The notes: generated by a model from the letters alone, not told the origin. Numbered from the stretch's first letter, positions 8,553 through 17,324 are shown. The stretch is DNA of 64,000 bases from Pseudofrankia inefficax (GCF_000166135.1 NC_014666.1:3658001-3722000), one strand, 5' to 3'. Numbers and translations are program-made.

Positions 8553-10091
8553 CTACTCGGCGATCGCCACCCGGCGGCGGGCCAGGACCACCGCGGTGGC
8601 CGCGGCCAGCGCGGTCGCGGCGGCCAGCGCCCAGCCGGTGGCGTACTCGGCGTGCCGGGTCGAGTGGCTGTCGGCGGTGACCGTCAGGAACACGGTGCCG
8701 ATCGTCGCGACGCCGATGACCTGGCCGAGCTGCATCACGGTGAGCAGCAGGCCGCTGGCGTCCGGCGCGACCTCGAAGGGGACGTGCTCCAGCGCGACCG
8801 TCATGATGATCGGCATGACGCCCAGGCCGAGCCCGATCAGCCCGGTGATCACCTCGTAGCGGGCCCCGCCGCCGGCCAGCGGCCCGATGCCCAGGTAGGA
8901 CACGGCAGCCAGCGTGAACCCGGCGGGCACGAGCCACCGGTGCCAGGCGGCCGGCAGCCGCTGCCAGGTAAGGCTGACCAGCGCGAACGCCGCGATGCAC
9001 GGGACGAACGCGAGCCCCGAGCGCAGCGGCGTCATCCGCAGGTCACCCTGCAGGTGCAGCGTGGTGGTGAACAGGAACGCCCCCCACGTCGCCGGAGCGA
9101 GCAGCAGCACGCCGACCGCCGGCAGCAGACCGGGCACCCGCAGCACCTGCCCGGAGATCAGCGGGCGCCGGCCCTGGGCGGCGATCCGGCGCTCGACGGC
9201 GATGAAGAGGCCGAACAGCGCCACCCCGGCGATGATCGAGATGACGCACCACGCCGGCCAGCCCTCGTCGTGGCCGAGGATCAGCGGCAGCACGACCAGC
9301 AGCACCGCCGGGCTCATGACCAGCAGGCCCGGAATGTCCAGTCCCTCGCCACGCTCGCCGTGGTCCTTCGGCAGGGACCGCGGCCCGGCGATGAGCAGCG
9401 CGACGCCGATCGGCACGTTCAGCAGGAACACCGGCCGCCAGCCGGAGCCGGCGATGTCGGCACTGACCAGCAGCCCGCCGGCCGCCTGCCCGACGACGAC
9501 GCCACCGGCGACCACGGCCGTGAACAGGCCGAGGGCCCTGGCCCGGGCCGCGCCCGTGAAGGTCCGCTGGATCAGGCTCATCACCTGCGGGGTCATCAGC
9601 GCCGCCCCCGCGCCCTGGACGAACCGGAACGCGATCAGCGAGCCGGACCCGGGCGCGAGCCCGCAGGCCAGCGACGCCACCGTGAACACGGCCAGGCCGG
9701 TGAGGAACGTCCGACGGTGGCCCAGGATCCCGCCGAGCCGCGCCCCCGTGATCAGCAGCACGGCGTAGGACAGGATGTAGCCGGCCACCACGAGCTGCAG
9801 GCCGGAGTCGGACGTGTGCAGGTCGGTGCGCAGCGTTGGCAGGGCCACGTTGACGATGCTGACGTCGAGGATGGCCATGAACTGGCCGAGCAGCAGCAGG
9901 GCCAGCGCCAGCCGGCCGCCGCTGCCTGCCCTGGTGGGGGCGGGGGCCGGCGCCGGCGCGGCGGGAAGCCGGCCCGGCGCCCCGGGTTGGGTGGGGATGC
10001 CGGCGACGCTCGCCGGCGTGGCGTCCGCATGGTCAGGGTCGGGCGGGGGAGTGCCGGGGCGCTCCCCGGCCGTCTCGATCGCTTGTGTCAT
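8553..10091 (-). CDS. MFS drug exporter, DHA2 (EmrB/QacA) type
   Basis: A 512-residue membrane protein. A Pro/Ala-rich cytoplasmic tail of about 60 residues precedes the first helix. MAILDVSIVNVALP in helix 1 and GGILGHRRTFL in the loop after helix 2 are hallmarks of 14-helix proton-driven exporters. The substrate is unknown; drugs or secondary metabolites are usual. The gene is divergent from an XRE/MmyB-type regulator gene 103 bases away, which probably controls it (inference). Confidence 0.88.
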   Translation of the reverse strand: MTQAIETAGERPGTPPPDPDHADATPASVAGIPTQPGAPGRLPAAPAPAPAPTRAGSGGRLALALLLLGQFMAILDVSIVNVALPTLRTDLHTSDSGLQLVVAGYILSYAVLLITGARLGGILGHRRTFLTGLAVFTVASLACGLAPGSGSLIAFRFVQGAGAALMTPQVMSLIQRTFTGAARARALGLFTAVVAGGVVVGQAAGGLLVSADIAGSGWRPVFLLNVPIGVALLIAGPRSLPKDHGERGEGLDIPGLLVMSPAVLLVVLPLILGHDEGWPAWCVISIIAGVALFGLFIAVERRIAAQGRRPLISGQVLRVPGLLPAVGVLLLAPATWGAFLFTTTLHLQGDLRMTPLRSGLAFVPCIAAFALVSLTWQRLPAAWHRWLVPAGFTLAAVSYLGIGPLAGGGARYEVITGLIGLGLGVMPIIMTVALEHVPFEVAPDASGLLLTVMQLGQVIGVATIGTVFLTVTADSHSTRHAEYATGWALAAATALAAATAVVLARRRVAIAE

Positions 10092-10120
10092 GGGTGCCAG
10101 CCTGCGGCCTGGCCAGTACC

Positions 10121-10155
10121 GGTAACGAGAGCCTACTCATCCTGGTATCGAGAGC
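10121..10155. promoter_or_regulatory. Direct-repeat operator candidate between MFS and XRE genes
   Basis: GGTAACGAGAGC (10121-10132) recurs as GGTATCGAGAGC (10144-10155), 23 bases apart start to start, in the divergent promoter gap. Direct repeats about two helical turns apart fit a dimeric XRE regulator. No footprint data. Confidence 0.4.
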
Positions 10156-10194
10156 ACCTGGCTACGAAGCCCGGCTTCGGGCAGCCTGGAGAGC

Positions 10195-11181
10195 GTGACG
10201 ACGATCGAGCCGGACCTGGGCACCCCGGACCTGGGCACCCCGGACCTGGGCGTACAGCGGCCCGCGGGCCCGCCTGCGCACCGGACCGCCGGCGGTGAGC
10301 GGCGGGCCGAGCTGGCGTCGTTCCTGCGCAGCCGGCGCGAGCGGATCACCCCGCAGGACGTCGGCATGCCCGGTGGGGCGCGCCGCCGCACGCCGGGGCT
10401 GCGCCGCGAGGAGGTCGCGCAGCTCGCCGGGGTCGGCGTCACCTGGTACACCTGGCTGGAGCAGGGCCGGCCGATCAACGCGAGCGCCCAGGTGCTCGGC
10501 GCGGTCGCGCGGACGCTGCGGCTGGACGAGGCGGAGTGTGAGCACCTCTACCGGCTGGCCGAGGTGACGCAGCCGGCGGTCGCCGTCGCCGAGCGCGACA
10601 CCGCGCCGAGCGACCTGCGGGCCATCCTCGAAGGCCTCGAGCCGATGCCGGCCGCGCTGGTCAACCACCGGTCCGACGTGCTCGGCTGGAACCAGACCTA
10701 CGCGGCGATGTTCCCCGACCTCGTCTACGGCCCCCCGGCCCTGCGGAACTCCTTCTGGTTCATGTTCGTGACGCAGCGCGGCCGCGAGACACTGGTCAAC
10801 CTGGACGAGCAGGCCCACCGCGCGGTCGCCGTCTTCCGGTACCGGTACACCCAGCACCTGGGTGACCCGGAGTGGCGGGAGTTCGTCGACCGGCTCAGCG
10901 ACGCCAGCCCGCTGTTCGCGCGGATGTGGGCCACCCACGACGTCGCGCCGCCCGGGCCCTGCGACAAGCGGTTCCGGCTCCCGGAGGTCGGCGAGGTCGC
11001 GCTGCGCACGACCAACCTCGACGTGGCGGACATGCCGGGCGTCCGGCTTGTCGTCTACAACGCGGTCGACGAGGTCAGCCGCGAGCGGATCGTCCGGCTG
11101 CACGGACGGCCCCGGCTGGTCGCCGTGCGCGGGGAAGACGTGACGGAAAGCGGCGCGCGGGCCACGCTCGCGGCTGGCTGA
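10195..11181 (+). CDS. XRE-family regulator with MmyB-like C-terminal domain
   Basis: A 328-residue DNA-binding protein. The N-terminal 25 residues hold a small PDLGT repeat. The HTH lies near residues 40-105 with LRREEVAQLAGVGVTWYTWLEQGR, and the C-terminal half resembles the MmyB ligand-binding domain that follows this HTH type in actinobacteria. The GTG start was taken because it opens the frame; a start nearer the HTH is possible. It is transcribed away from the MFS exporter gene and is its probable repressor (inference). Confidence 0.85.
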   Translation: MTTIEPDLGTPDLGTPDLGVQRPAGPPAHRTAGGERRAELASFLRSRRERITPQDVGMPGGARRRTPGLRREEVAQLAGVGVTWYTWLEQGRPINASAQVLGAVARTLRLDEAECEHLYRLAEVTQPAVAVAERDTAPSDLRAILEGLEPMPAALVNHRSDVLGWNQTYAAMFPDLVYGPPALRNSFWFMFVTQRGRETLVNLDEQAHRAVAVFRYRYTQHLGDPEWREFVDRLSDASPLFARMWATHDVAPPGPCDKRFRLPEVGEVALRTTNLDVADMPGVRLVVYNAVDEVSRERIVRLHGRPRLVAVRGEDVTESGARATLAAG

Positions 11182-11204
11182 CGGCCCGGCGAAAACCAGT
11201 TCCT

Positions 11205-11220
11205 CGTAGCACCCGTCACA
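11205..11220 (+). promoter_or_regulatory. CRP-like half-site upstream of transglycosylase leader 1
   Basis: The site CGTAGCACCCGTCACA matches the site at 12501-12516 upstream of the paralogue in 11 of 16 positions. Both contain TGTGAC on the reverse strand, the better half of a CRP site. CRP control of rpf genes is known in mycobacteria; its use here is inference. Confidence 0.3.
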
Positions 11221-11314
11221 ACACGCCCGGCTTTCTTGCTGGGTAGCAGGGATTGCCACGCACGGTCGGCGACCGGGTCCTAATCCGGCCTTTGCCGAAT
11301 GGCGCCCCGGTGTT

Positions 11315-11591
11315 TACGTTGGTGCTCGTCCGGTCACGGCGTGGTTTTCAGAAAAGCGCCGCCGGGCTCCCACACCGGGGCGTCACCAGTGTCTGCCCGC
11401 GGCCCCGGTGCATTGTCGTCTCCTCACTGGGACGCGAGGGCAGAAACGGGCGGAACCCGCCAATACGGGGGTTTCCCGGGAAGCAGCCATGTTCCCGGCC
11501 GTGAGCACCGTGCTCACCGCGTCCCCTGGTCGCCGTAAATGCGGCGAGATGGGGCGCGATGTCCGTAGGTGTCGCGTGGAAAGAATCCTCC
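11315..11591 (+). promoter_or_regulatory. Long structured 5' leader, copy 1 (cis-regulatory RNA candidate)
   Basis: The 410 bases between the XRE gene and the transglycosylase gene share ordered blocks with the leader of the paralogue at 12871. Shared blocks are GTTGGTGCTCGTCCGG, GGCCCCGGTGCAT, CGTCTCC, GACGCGAGGGCAGAAACGGG, and CCGTAGGTGTCGCG just before the gene. TCTGCCC can pair with GGGCAGA to close a stem in both. Similar genes in actinobacteria often have a ydaO (c-di-AMP) riboswitch, but the ydaO core ACAGCUAACC is not seen, so the class is left open. Confidence 0.5.
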
Positions 11592-12065
11592 TTGTCGATC
11601 CGACGCAACCGTACGAGCAGCAGCCTTCGGACCCGTCTCGCCGCCGTCATGGCGGCGGGCGCCCTCGTCACCACCGGTGGCGTCCTGGCGGCTGCGTCGC
11701 CGGCTAGCGCCGCCTCCGGCAGCACCGTCTCCGACGTCACGATCGCGAAGGCGGCGAAGCGGGCCGGCCTGGCCGGCTGCCGCGGCGTTCCGGCCAGCAC
11801 CTGGGTGGCCATCGCGCTGGCCGAGTCCAGGGGCAACACCCACGCCCACGCGACCGGTATCGAGGACTCGCGCGGCCTGTGGCAGGTCAACCTCTGGGCC
11901 AACAGCGACCTGGTCGGCGGCCGCAACCTGTACGACGTGTCCAACAACGCCTGGGCCGCCAAGCGCGTCTGCGCCCGCCAGGGCCCGACCGCCTGGTCGA
12001 CCTACACCAACGGCGCCTACAAGCACTTCCTGGCCCGCGGCCACGCGGCCGCCGCGAAGGCCTGA
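11592..12065 (+). CDS. Secreted lysozyme-like transglycosylase, paralogue 1
   Basis: A 157-residue exported protein with a twin-basic N-terminus and a hydrophobic stretch ending in ASPASAA as signal peptide. The mature part is a lysozyme/SLT-like domain: AIALAESRGN with the likely catalytic Glu and GLWQVNLWANSD. It would cut peptidoglycan glycan strands outside the cell. I chose TTG at 11592 over the ATG at 11559. GGAAAG lies 8 bases before it, and the same GAAAG-to-TTG arrangement holds in the two genes downstream. The mature domain is closely similar to that at 12871-13356, so they are tandem duplicates. Confidence 0.82.
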   Translation: MSIRRNRTSSSLRTRLAAVMAAGALVTTGGVLAAASPASAASGSTVSDVTIAKAAKRAGLAGCRGVPASTWVAIALAESRGNTHAHATGIEDSRGLWQVNLWANSDLVGGRNLYDVSNNAWAAKRVCARQGPTAWSTYTNGAYKHFLARGHAAAAKA

Positions 12066-12140
12066 CCTGCGCGGCGTGACTGTCAGTGCTTGACCCCCGC
12101 GGATCCCGAGCGACCAGCGGCGTCCGCGGGCTGAGCATCA

Positions 12141-12172
12141 GGGCCTCCCCGAACTTCGGTTCGGGGAGGCCC
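12141..12172 (+). terminator. Strong hairpin terminator after transglycosylase 1
   Basis: A 13-bp perfect stem (GGGCCTCCCCGAA) with a CTTCGG-type loop, about 75 bases after the stop codon. It isolates this gene from its downstream paralogue. Confidence 0.75.
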
Positions 12173-12500
12173 TGTCGCGTCTCCGGGCGCGTAGCGCGAG
12201 CCCCCAGTCCCACGCGATGGCCGTGGTTCGGACCGTTCCCGAGGCGCAGGGCATGAGTGACTGGCCCCGAGAGGCGCTGTCCCGTCGAGGGGTGCACGGG
12301 GTGTGAGCGGGGCTGGGCCGAGTACGCGACGGCGGGTAGCCGCTGGCCGGGGCATTCCGCCCGGCCTCGCCGCCCGCGCCCCTGCTTCGCCGGCCCCACA
12401 GCGACTCCGGCCGGGAATGGACCAGGACCGGGAACCCGCGATTCCTTGACGCATTGTGGCCACCCCGTCACCGAGAAGTGGGAATCCTCGAAAGCAATCA
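12173..12500. other. Gene-free stretch before the second transglycosylase leader
   Basis: No coding signal or repeat is convincing here. It runs from the terminator to the CRP-like site and then into the second leader. The end becomes more AT-rich, consistent with a promoter zone near 12480-12600. Confidence 0.4.
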
Positions 12501-12516
12501 CGTGGCGGCGGTCACA
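12501..12516 (+). promoter_or_regulatory. CRP-like half-site upstream of transglycosylase leader 2
   Basis: CGTGGCGGCGGTCACA reads TGTGACCGCCGCCACG on the other strand: one good CRP half-site and one weak one. The equivalent place upstream of the first paralogue has a similar site, at nearly the same distance to the gene (about 355 against 370 bases). Confidence 0.35.
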
Positions 12517-12624
12517 TCCGGTGTCGGGTAATTACTGCGGGCCACCGGGAGCCACGAAAAGTCAGTGGTCTGGCACGTGTTTGGCTACCGAGAGTGCTTG
12601 CCTTCGGTTCTTGATCCCAGCTAA

Positions 12625-12870
12625 GTTGGTTCTCGTCCGGCCGTGAGAAACGAAAACACGAGCCGGGCGCACACACACCGGGCCGATGCCGAATTCTGCC
12701 CAAGGCCCCGGTGCATCCCGTCTCCCATGACGCGAGGGCAGAAACGGGTGGAGCCCAGCGAGCTCCCCGGGGAAGCCAAATCCCTGTTCGTGGTCCAGGC
12801 CGAAATCGGCCCTGCCACATGCGCCTTTCACTGGCGTAGGAATCCGTAGGTGTCGCGAGAAAGCATTTCT
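12625..12870 (+). promoter_or_regulatory. Long structured 5' leader, copy 2 (cis-regulatory RNA candidate)
   Basis: It carries the same ordered blocks as the first leader: GTTGGTTCTCGTCCGG near 12624, GGCCCCGGTGCAT, CGTCTCC, GACGCGAGGGCAGAAACGGG, CCCCGGGGAAGCC and CCGTAGGTGTCGCG. TTCTGCCC and GGGCAGAA form an 8-bp stem around the central blocks. Sequence between blocks differs freely from copy 1, the pattern of a structured RNA rather than a recent duplication. Confidence 0.5.
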
Positions 12871-13356
12871 TTGTCGAACCGACGCAACCGCACGAGCAGC
12901 CTGCGTAGCCGCCTCGCCGCCCTCGCGGCAGCGGGAGCGGTCGTCACCACCGGTGGCGTCCTCGCGGCTGCCGCTCCGGCGAGCGCCGCGCCCGGCAGTC
13001 ACGGTGCGACCAGCACCGTCTCCGACACCGCTATCGCCCAGGCCGCCAAGCGGTCCGGCCTGGCCGGCTGCCGCGGCGTGTCCACCGGAACCTGGGTGGC
13101 CATCGCGCTGGCGGAGTCCCGCGGCAACACCCACGCCCACGCGACCGGTATCGAGGACTCGCGCGGCCTGTGGCAGGTCAACCTCTGGGCCAACAGCGAC
13201 CTCGTCGGCGGGCGCAACCTGTACGACGTCTCGACGAACGCCTGGGCCGCCAAGCGCGTCTGCACGCGCCAGGGCCCGACCGCCTGGTCGACGTACACCA
13301 ACGGCGCCTACAAGGCGTACCTCGGCCGAGGTGCCTCCGCCGCTGCCCGCGCCTAG
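12871..13356 (+). CDS. Secreted lysozyme-like transglycosylase, paralogue 2
   Basis: A 161-residue exported protein with a signal peptide ending near APASAAPG, then a lysozyme/SLT-like domain with AIALAESRGN and GLWQVNLWANSD. The mature domain is nearly identical to that of the gene at 11592. TTG at 12871 follows GAGAAAG by 7 bases, and the downstream codons (SNRRNRTSS) align with paralogue 1; a GTG at 12850 is the alternative. Role: peptidoglycan cleavage in growth, germination or resuscitation (family knowledge). Confidence 0.82.
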   Translation: MSNRRNRTSSLRSRLAALAAAGAVVTTGGVLAAAAPASAAPGSHGATSTVSDTAIAQAAKRSGLAGCRGVSTGTWVAIALAESRGNTHAHATGIEDSRGLWQVNLWANSDLVGGRNLYDVSTNAWAAKRVCTRQGPTAWSTYTNGAYKAYLGRGASAAARA

Positions 13357-13450
13357 TTCTGTACCCGCGGCTAGTTCGGAACCCGCGGCCAGTTCCCCCG
13401 GCCGCGCTCCCCGCTGACCTCCAGCGAGCTTCCTGAGCGGTCCGCGCTCC

Positions 13451-13481
13451 ACCGGCGGGCGGGTCTTCTCTGCCCGCCGGT
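13451..13481 (+). terminator. Hairpin terminator after transglycosylase 2
   Basis: A 10-bp GC-rich perfect stem (ACCGGCGGGC) with an 11-base loop, roughly 95 bases after the stop codon. Confidence 0.6.
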
Positions 13482-13559
13482 GGCCCCGCGGCCCCCGCAG
13501 CCGATCTACCTCTGTGCCTGGGACGTCTGATCCCGGTGCCTTTCGAAAGGACACCTCTC

Positions 13560-13922
13560 TTGCTTCGTGGCCTCTCCACCCGTGCCCGTGCGATGGTCGC
13601 CACTCCGGTGCTGGCCGCGGCGGTGGTCGGGACCGGTCTGGTCGCCACCCAGCCCGCCTCCGCCTCGGCCCGGCCGTCGGCGGCGCACTTCCTCTCGGCC
13701 GTCGTGCCGTGTGAGTCCGGGGGCAACCCCCGCGCGGTGAACTCGATCGGTGCCGGTGGGCTGTTCCAGTTCCTGCCCTCGACCTGGCACGGCCTCGGCG
13801 GCAAGGGCCTCCCGCAGAACGCCTCGGTCTCCGAGCAGTGGGCCAAGGCCTACAAGCTCTACGCCCAGCAGGGCACCAGCCCGTGGTACGCCTCGAAGGG
13901 CTGCTGGGGCCACAAGATCTGA
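13560..13922 (+). CDS. Secreted Rpf-like transglycosylase
   Basis: A 120-residue exported protein with a signal peptide ending near QPASASA. The mature domain is of the resuscitation-promoting-factor/transglycosylase type: CESGGNPRAVNS with the catalytic Glu, GLFQFLPSTWHGLGG and a final Cys in SKGCWGHKI. The two cysteines probably form the usual disulfide. GAAAGGA lies 8 bases before the TTG at 13560, the same start layout as in the two genes upstream. It lacks the long leader the other two carry. It should act on peptidoglycan outside the cell. Confidence 0.85.
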   Translation: MLRGLSTRARAMVATPVLAAAVVGTGLVATQPASASARPSAAHFLSAVVPCESGGNPRAVNSIGAGGLFQFLPSTWHGLGGKGLPQNASVSEQWAKAYKLYAQQGTSPWYASKGCWGHKI

Positions 13923-13936
13923 TAGCCGCATGGCCA

Positions 13937-13971
13937 GCGAGGCCCCACACCGTCACGGTGTGGGGCCTCGC
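13937..13971. terminator. Bidirectional terminator between Rpf-like and phospholipase genes
   Basis: A 16-bp perfect stem (GCGAGGCCCCACACCG) with a 3-base loop sits between two convergent genes, 15 bases from one stop and about 26 from the other. It would serve both strands. Confidence 0.8.
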
Positions 13972-13996
13972 TTGGTCTGTCGGGCGGCCGGGCTGG

Positions 13997-16162
13997 CTAG
14001 CCCACGCGGCCGGCGAACCGGTAGCGGAAGCCCCCGAGCGAGGTGACGACGACGTCGTAGTAGCCCCACTGGTCGACCGGCCAGGTGACCGTCGACGTGG
14101 CGCCGGCGTTGACCGTGAGCGTCTGCGTCCTCGTCACGAAGTCGTTGGCGGTCAGGGTGAACGCGAGCGGCCCGCGTGACGGGTTGCCGAGCGTCAGCTT
14201 CAGCCCGAGGACCTTGCCGAGCACCAGGTCGGCGCTGACCACCGGCGACGTCCCGGTCGCGTCGCCGGCGAACCGGCGCAGGAACCGGTCCGGGCCGTAG
14301 ACGCTCAGGTCGTAGGTCCGGTCCGGCGTCGTCCCGCCGGGCCAGGTGTGCGTCGCCTGCCCGCCCGGGGCCAGGGTGTAGGGCGTCGCGGCGAACGGCA
14401 GCACCTTGTTCGGGTAGACGAGGTGGTTCACCCCGACGGAGCCCTTGTTGGACAGCGTCACCGTGACGTTGCCGGACGCGATGTCGATGGTGGCGTTCGC
14501 GGTCTGCCGGTACGGCAGTGCCCGGTGCCGGGCCGAACCGGTCTGCGTCGGCAGCGCCTGGGCGCCGGGCAGCGGCAGCGGGACGGGCGGCTTGAGGTTG
14601 TCCGCGTCGGCCGCGAGCGTGAGCGCCTTCGTCGCCGCCAGGGTCGGCACGACCTTGCCCGACGGGATGCTGAAGTCGGGCCGGCCGAAGTCGAACGCGC
14701 TGGTCAGGTCGCCGGCGACCGTGCGCCGCCAGGCCGAGATACCGTCGAGGCGCACCCCGGTGACCTGCTCCAGGAACCGGATGACCGAGGTGTGGTCGAA
14801 CACCTGCGAGTTGACCCAGCCGCCGCGTGACCACGGCGAGACGACCGTCATCGGGACCCGGGTGCCGAGACCGATCGGCAGGCCGCCGACGAACTCGCCC
14901 GCGGTGCCCGGCTCGGGCAGTGGCGGCACGACGTGGTCGAAGAAGCCGTCGTTCTCGTCGTAGTTGACCAGGATGACGGTCTGCGCCCACAGCGTCGGGT
15001 TCGCGAGCACCGCCTGCACGACCTGGTTGACGTAATGGCCGCCGTAGTCCGGGCTCGCCGCCGGGTGCTCCGACCAGCCGTAGGGGGCGACCACATAGGA
15101 GACGGTCGGCAGCGTGCCCGCCTTCGCGTCGGCGACGAAGTCACGCAGCAGGTAGGAGACGTCCAGGCCCCGGTCGGACGCCGGCTTCCAGCCGTCGTGC
15201 AGGCCGGCCTGCGCCGCCAGCTTCTGCCGCGCCGGGTCCGTCGAGGTGAGCGCGTCGTGGTACTGGGAGAACAGCCAGAGCGGGTTGTCGCCGTAGTCGC
15301 CCAGGTACGGGTGCAGGCCCGAGTCGCCGACCTCGTCGTTGGCGTACGTCCTGAAGCTGACGCCCGCCCCGAACAGCTTCTCGGCGTACGTGCCGTAGCT
15401 GAGCGCCCCGATGTAGTCGGCCGGGTTCGACGTGACGGGCCCGCCGTGGCCGCCGTTCGGGTCGATGTTCCCGGCCCACTGGTAGAGGCGGTTCGGCGTC
15501 GTCGGGCCGAGCACGGAGCAGAAGTAGTGGTCGCAGACCGTGAACGCGCTGGCCAGGGCGTGCTGGTAGGGGATGTCGTCCCGGGTGAAGTAGCCCATGG
15601 TGCGCTCGGTCTTCGCCCCGACCCAGCCGTTCCACGCCCCGTTGTTCAGCGCCTTGTGGCCACCTTCCCAGGAGTGGTCGAGGTCGCCGGCGTTCTGCCC
15701 GTTGTACCGCGAGCTGTCCATCCGGAACGGCAGCAGGAAGCCACCGTCGGGCCTCGCCGGGTCCGGCTGGTGGAAGATGTCGCCGCCGCCGGGGTACTCG
15801 AGGACCTGCTTGTCCCCGAAGCCGCGCACGCCGGGCAGCGTGCCGAGGTAGTGGTCGAACGAGCGGTTCTCCTGCATGAGGATCACCACGTGCCTGACGT
15901 CCTTGATCGTCCCCGTGAGGGCCGTGTCGCTCGTCGCGCTCGCGGGCGTCGAGCCGCCGCTCGCGAGGGTCGCGCCGACGCCACCGGCGACGCCCGCGGT
16001 GACCGCGGTGGCGGCCCCCGCGATCAGGACGTGGCGGCGGGAGACGCCCCGGCTGGCCGGCGCCTCGCCGGGCGAGCCGGGGGAGCCTGCGGAGCCGGGG
16101 GAGCCTGAGGCGGAGTCTCCGCTGGCCTCGGGAGCGTGGGAGTCGGACTTCCGTTGGCTCAT
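13997..16162 (-). CDS. Phospholipase C, phosphocholine-specific type, Tat-exported
   Basis: A 721-residue exported phosphoesterase. A Gly/Ser/Pro-rich head precedes the twin-arginine signal SRRHVLIAG near residue 42 and a hydrophobic stretch. The catalytic domain has MQENRSFDHYLGTL and the DENDGFFDHV motif of the PLC/acid phosphatase family. The C-terminal 220 residues look like two beta-rich PLC C-terminal domains. It would hydrolyse phosphatidylcholine or sphingomyelin outside the cell, supplying phosphate or lipid. The gene stands alone and converges on the Rpf-like gene. Confidence 0.9.
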   Translation of the reverse strand: MSQRKSDSHAPEASGDSASGSPGSAGSPGSPGEAPASRGVSRRHVLIAGAATAVTAGVAGGVGATLASGGSTPASATSDTALTGTIKDVRHVVILMQENRSFDHYLGTLPGVRGFGDKQVLEYPGGGDIFHQPDPARPDGGFLLPFRMDSSRYNGQNAGDLDHSWEGGHKALNNGAWNGWVGAKTERTMGYFTRDDIPYQHALASAFTVCDHYFCSVLGPTTPNRLYQWAGNIDPNGGHGGPVTSNPADYIGALSYGTYAEKLFGAGVSFRTYANDEVGDSGLHPYLGDYGDNPLWLFSQYHDALTSTDPARQKLAAQAGLHDGWKPASDRGLDVSYLLRDFVADAKAGTLPTVSYVVAPYGWSEHPAASPDYGGHYVNQVVQAVLANPTLWAQTVILVNYDENDGFFDHVVPPLPEPGTAGEFVGGLPIGLGTRVPMTVVSPWSRGGWVNSQVFDHTSVIRFLEQVTGVRLDGISAWRRTVAGDLTSAFDFGRPDFSIPSGKVVPTLAATKALTLAADADNLKPPVPLPLPGAQALPTQTGSARHRALPYRQTANATIDIASGNVTVTLSNKGSVGVNHLVYPNKVLPFAATPYTLAPGGQATHTWPGGTTPDRTYDLSVYGPDRFLRRFAGDATGTSPVVSADLVLGKVLGLKLTLGNPSRGPLAFTLTANDFVTRTQTLTVNAGATSTVTWPVDQWGYYDVVVTSLGGFRYRFAGRVG

Positions 16163-16282
16163 GTACCCATTCCGTCGGCCGGCGGGGCGGCGCGCAACCA
16201 GATACCGGTGAACCTCCCGGTACCGTTACGCTCCGCGCCGCCCAACCGACCGTCAACGCCCTCGCGGGTCACGCAGCGTCGG

Positions 16283-17317
16283 CTAGGCCATCTGGTCCGG
16301 GGTGCTGGATCGTTCGATCATGCCGATGGCCGACTCGCCGTCCCAGGTGTAGCGGGCCAGGCCCTGCTGCAGCTGCATGCCGCCACCGACCTCCGGTGGC
16401 ATCACCATGAACGTCGAGAGCACCGTCTCGCCGGCGACCTCGATCGTGCCCTTCGCGGTCTCCAGCACGACGGTCACGTCCTGGCCGCTGGCCTGCAGGG
16501 TCCGCAGCCAGGGCGCGCGCACCACCCGGGCGGGGATCAGTTCGCCGCCGTCGACCACGTAGCCCTCGTTGTAGGTGGTCTTGCCGTCCGCGCGCGGCGG
16601 ATAGACCTGGAAACCGAAGCCCCGGCCGCTGGGGAACAGCGCCGCCTGCCAGACGTGGCCCCAGAACTTCGCCAGCCGCCGGATGCCCTGCCGGCGGATC
16701 CGGTCGGCTCCGCCGTTGATCTGGTGGGTCTCGTCGCCGATGGTGATCGTGCCGCTGGCCCGGCACAGCTGCTCGAACCGCCAGGGGTAGCCGATGAGGT
16801 CGCCCTCCTCCTGGGTCGCCAGGATGTGGCGCGCCTCGTCGCTGGTCGAGCCGTTCTCCCAGGGCGGCGCGGCCGGGTGGAGGTCGATCTCGGCCCGGAT
16901 GGGCACCTGCTCGCCGCCGCTCCAGGGCGTCCAGCCGTTGATCTGGGCCTCCGAGGTGGTCGCGACCGCGGTGCCGTCCAGCCGCAGGCGCAGGTGGCGG
17001 TAGGGCTCGACCAGCTCGAACGACAGCGGCCCGGCGCCCAGGACGCGAGCCCGTCCGTCCGGGCCGGCCGGGTCGTGCACCGGGCCCGGACCGAACACGT
17101 TGTAGACGCGCCCGTCGGCGAACCCGAGGTTGACCTGGATGTCATGGGTGTCCCACTGGTCGGCGACGGCCTCGACGCCGATGCGCGGGAGGCCGAACGT
17201 GCCGCTGTCGTCCCAGATCCAGGCGTTGACCGACTCGCGGGCCTCGGGATCGTCGGGCTGGCGGGGGAAGACGAACTCCCAGTCCTCGTCGAGGCCGCCG
17301 GTGAGGTCGATCGTCAC
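16283..17317 (-). CDS. AttH/CrtC-like beta-barrel protein (DUF7064/DUF7065-like), function unknown
   Basis: A 344-residue cytoplasmic protein with no signal peptide or membrane segment. Motifs such as DEDWEFVFPRQP at the N-terminus and the Trp-rich middle recall the two-lobed lipocalin-like proteins of the DUF7064/7065 group, related to AttH and hydroxyneurosporene synthase. This is recognition from memory. The start lies 7 bases after the sulfotransferase stop, so the two form an operon. A role in handling a lipid or steroid substrate of the sulfotransferase is inference only. Confidence 0.65.
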   Translation of the reverse strand: MTIDLTGGLDEDWEFVFPRQPDDPEARESVNAWIWDDSGTFGLPRIGVEAVADQWDTHDIQVNLGFADGRVYNVFGPGPVHDPAGPDGRARVLGAGPLSFELVEPYRHLRLRLDGTAVATTSEAQINGWTPWSGGEQVPIRAEIDLHPAAPPWENGSTSDEARHILATQEEGDLIGYPWRFEQLCRASGTITIGDETHQINGGADRIRRQGIRRLAKFWGHVWQAALFPSGRGFGFQVYPPRADGKTTYNEGYVVDGGELIPARVVRAPWLRTLQASGQDVTVVLETAKGTIEVAGETVLSTFMVMPPEVGGGMQLQQGLARYTWDGESAIGMIERSSTPDQMA

Positions 17318-17324
17318 GGGGTGG

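Noticed and set aside
11315..12870. ydaO (c-di-AMP) riboswitch call for the two transglycosylase leaders
   Set aside because: The end CCGTAGGTGTCGCG recalls ydaO, but the conserved ACAGCUAACC core and GGGGAACC parts were not found, so I left the class open.
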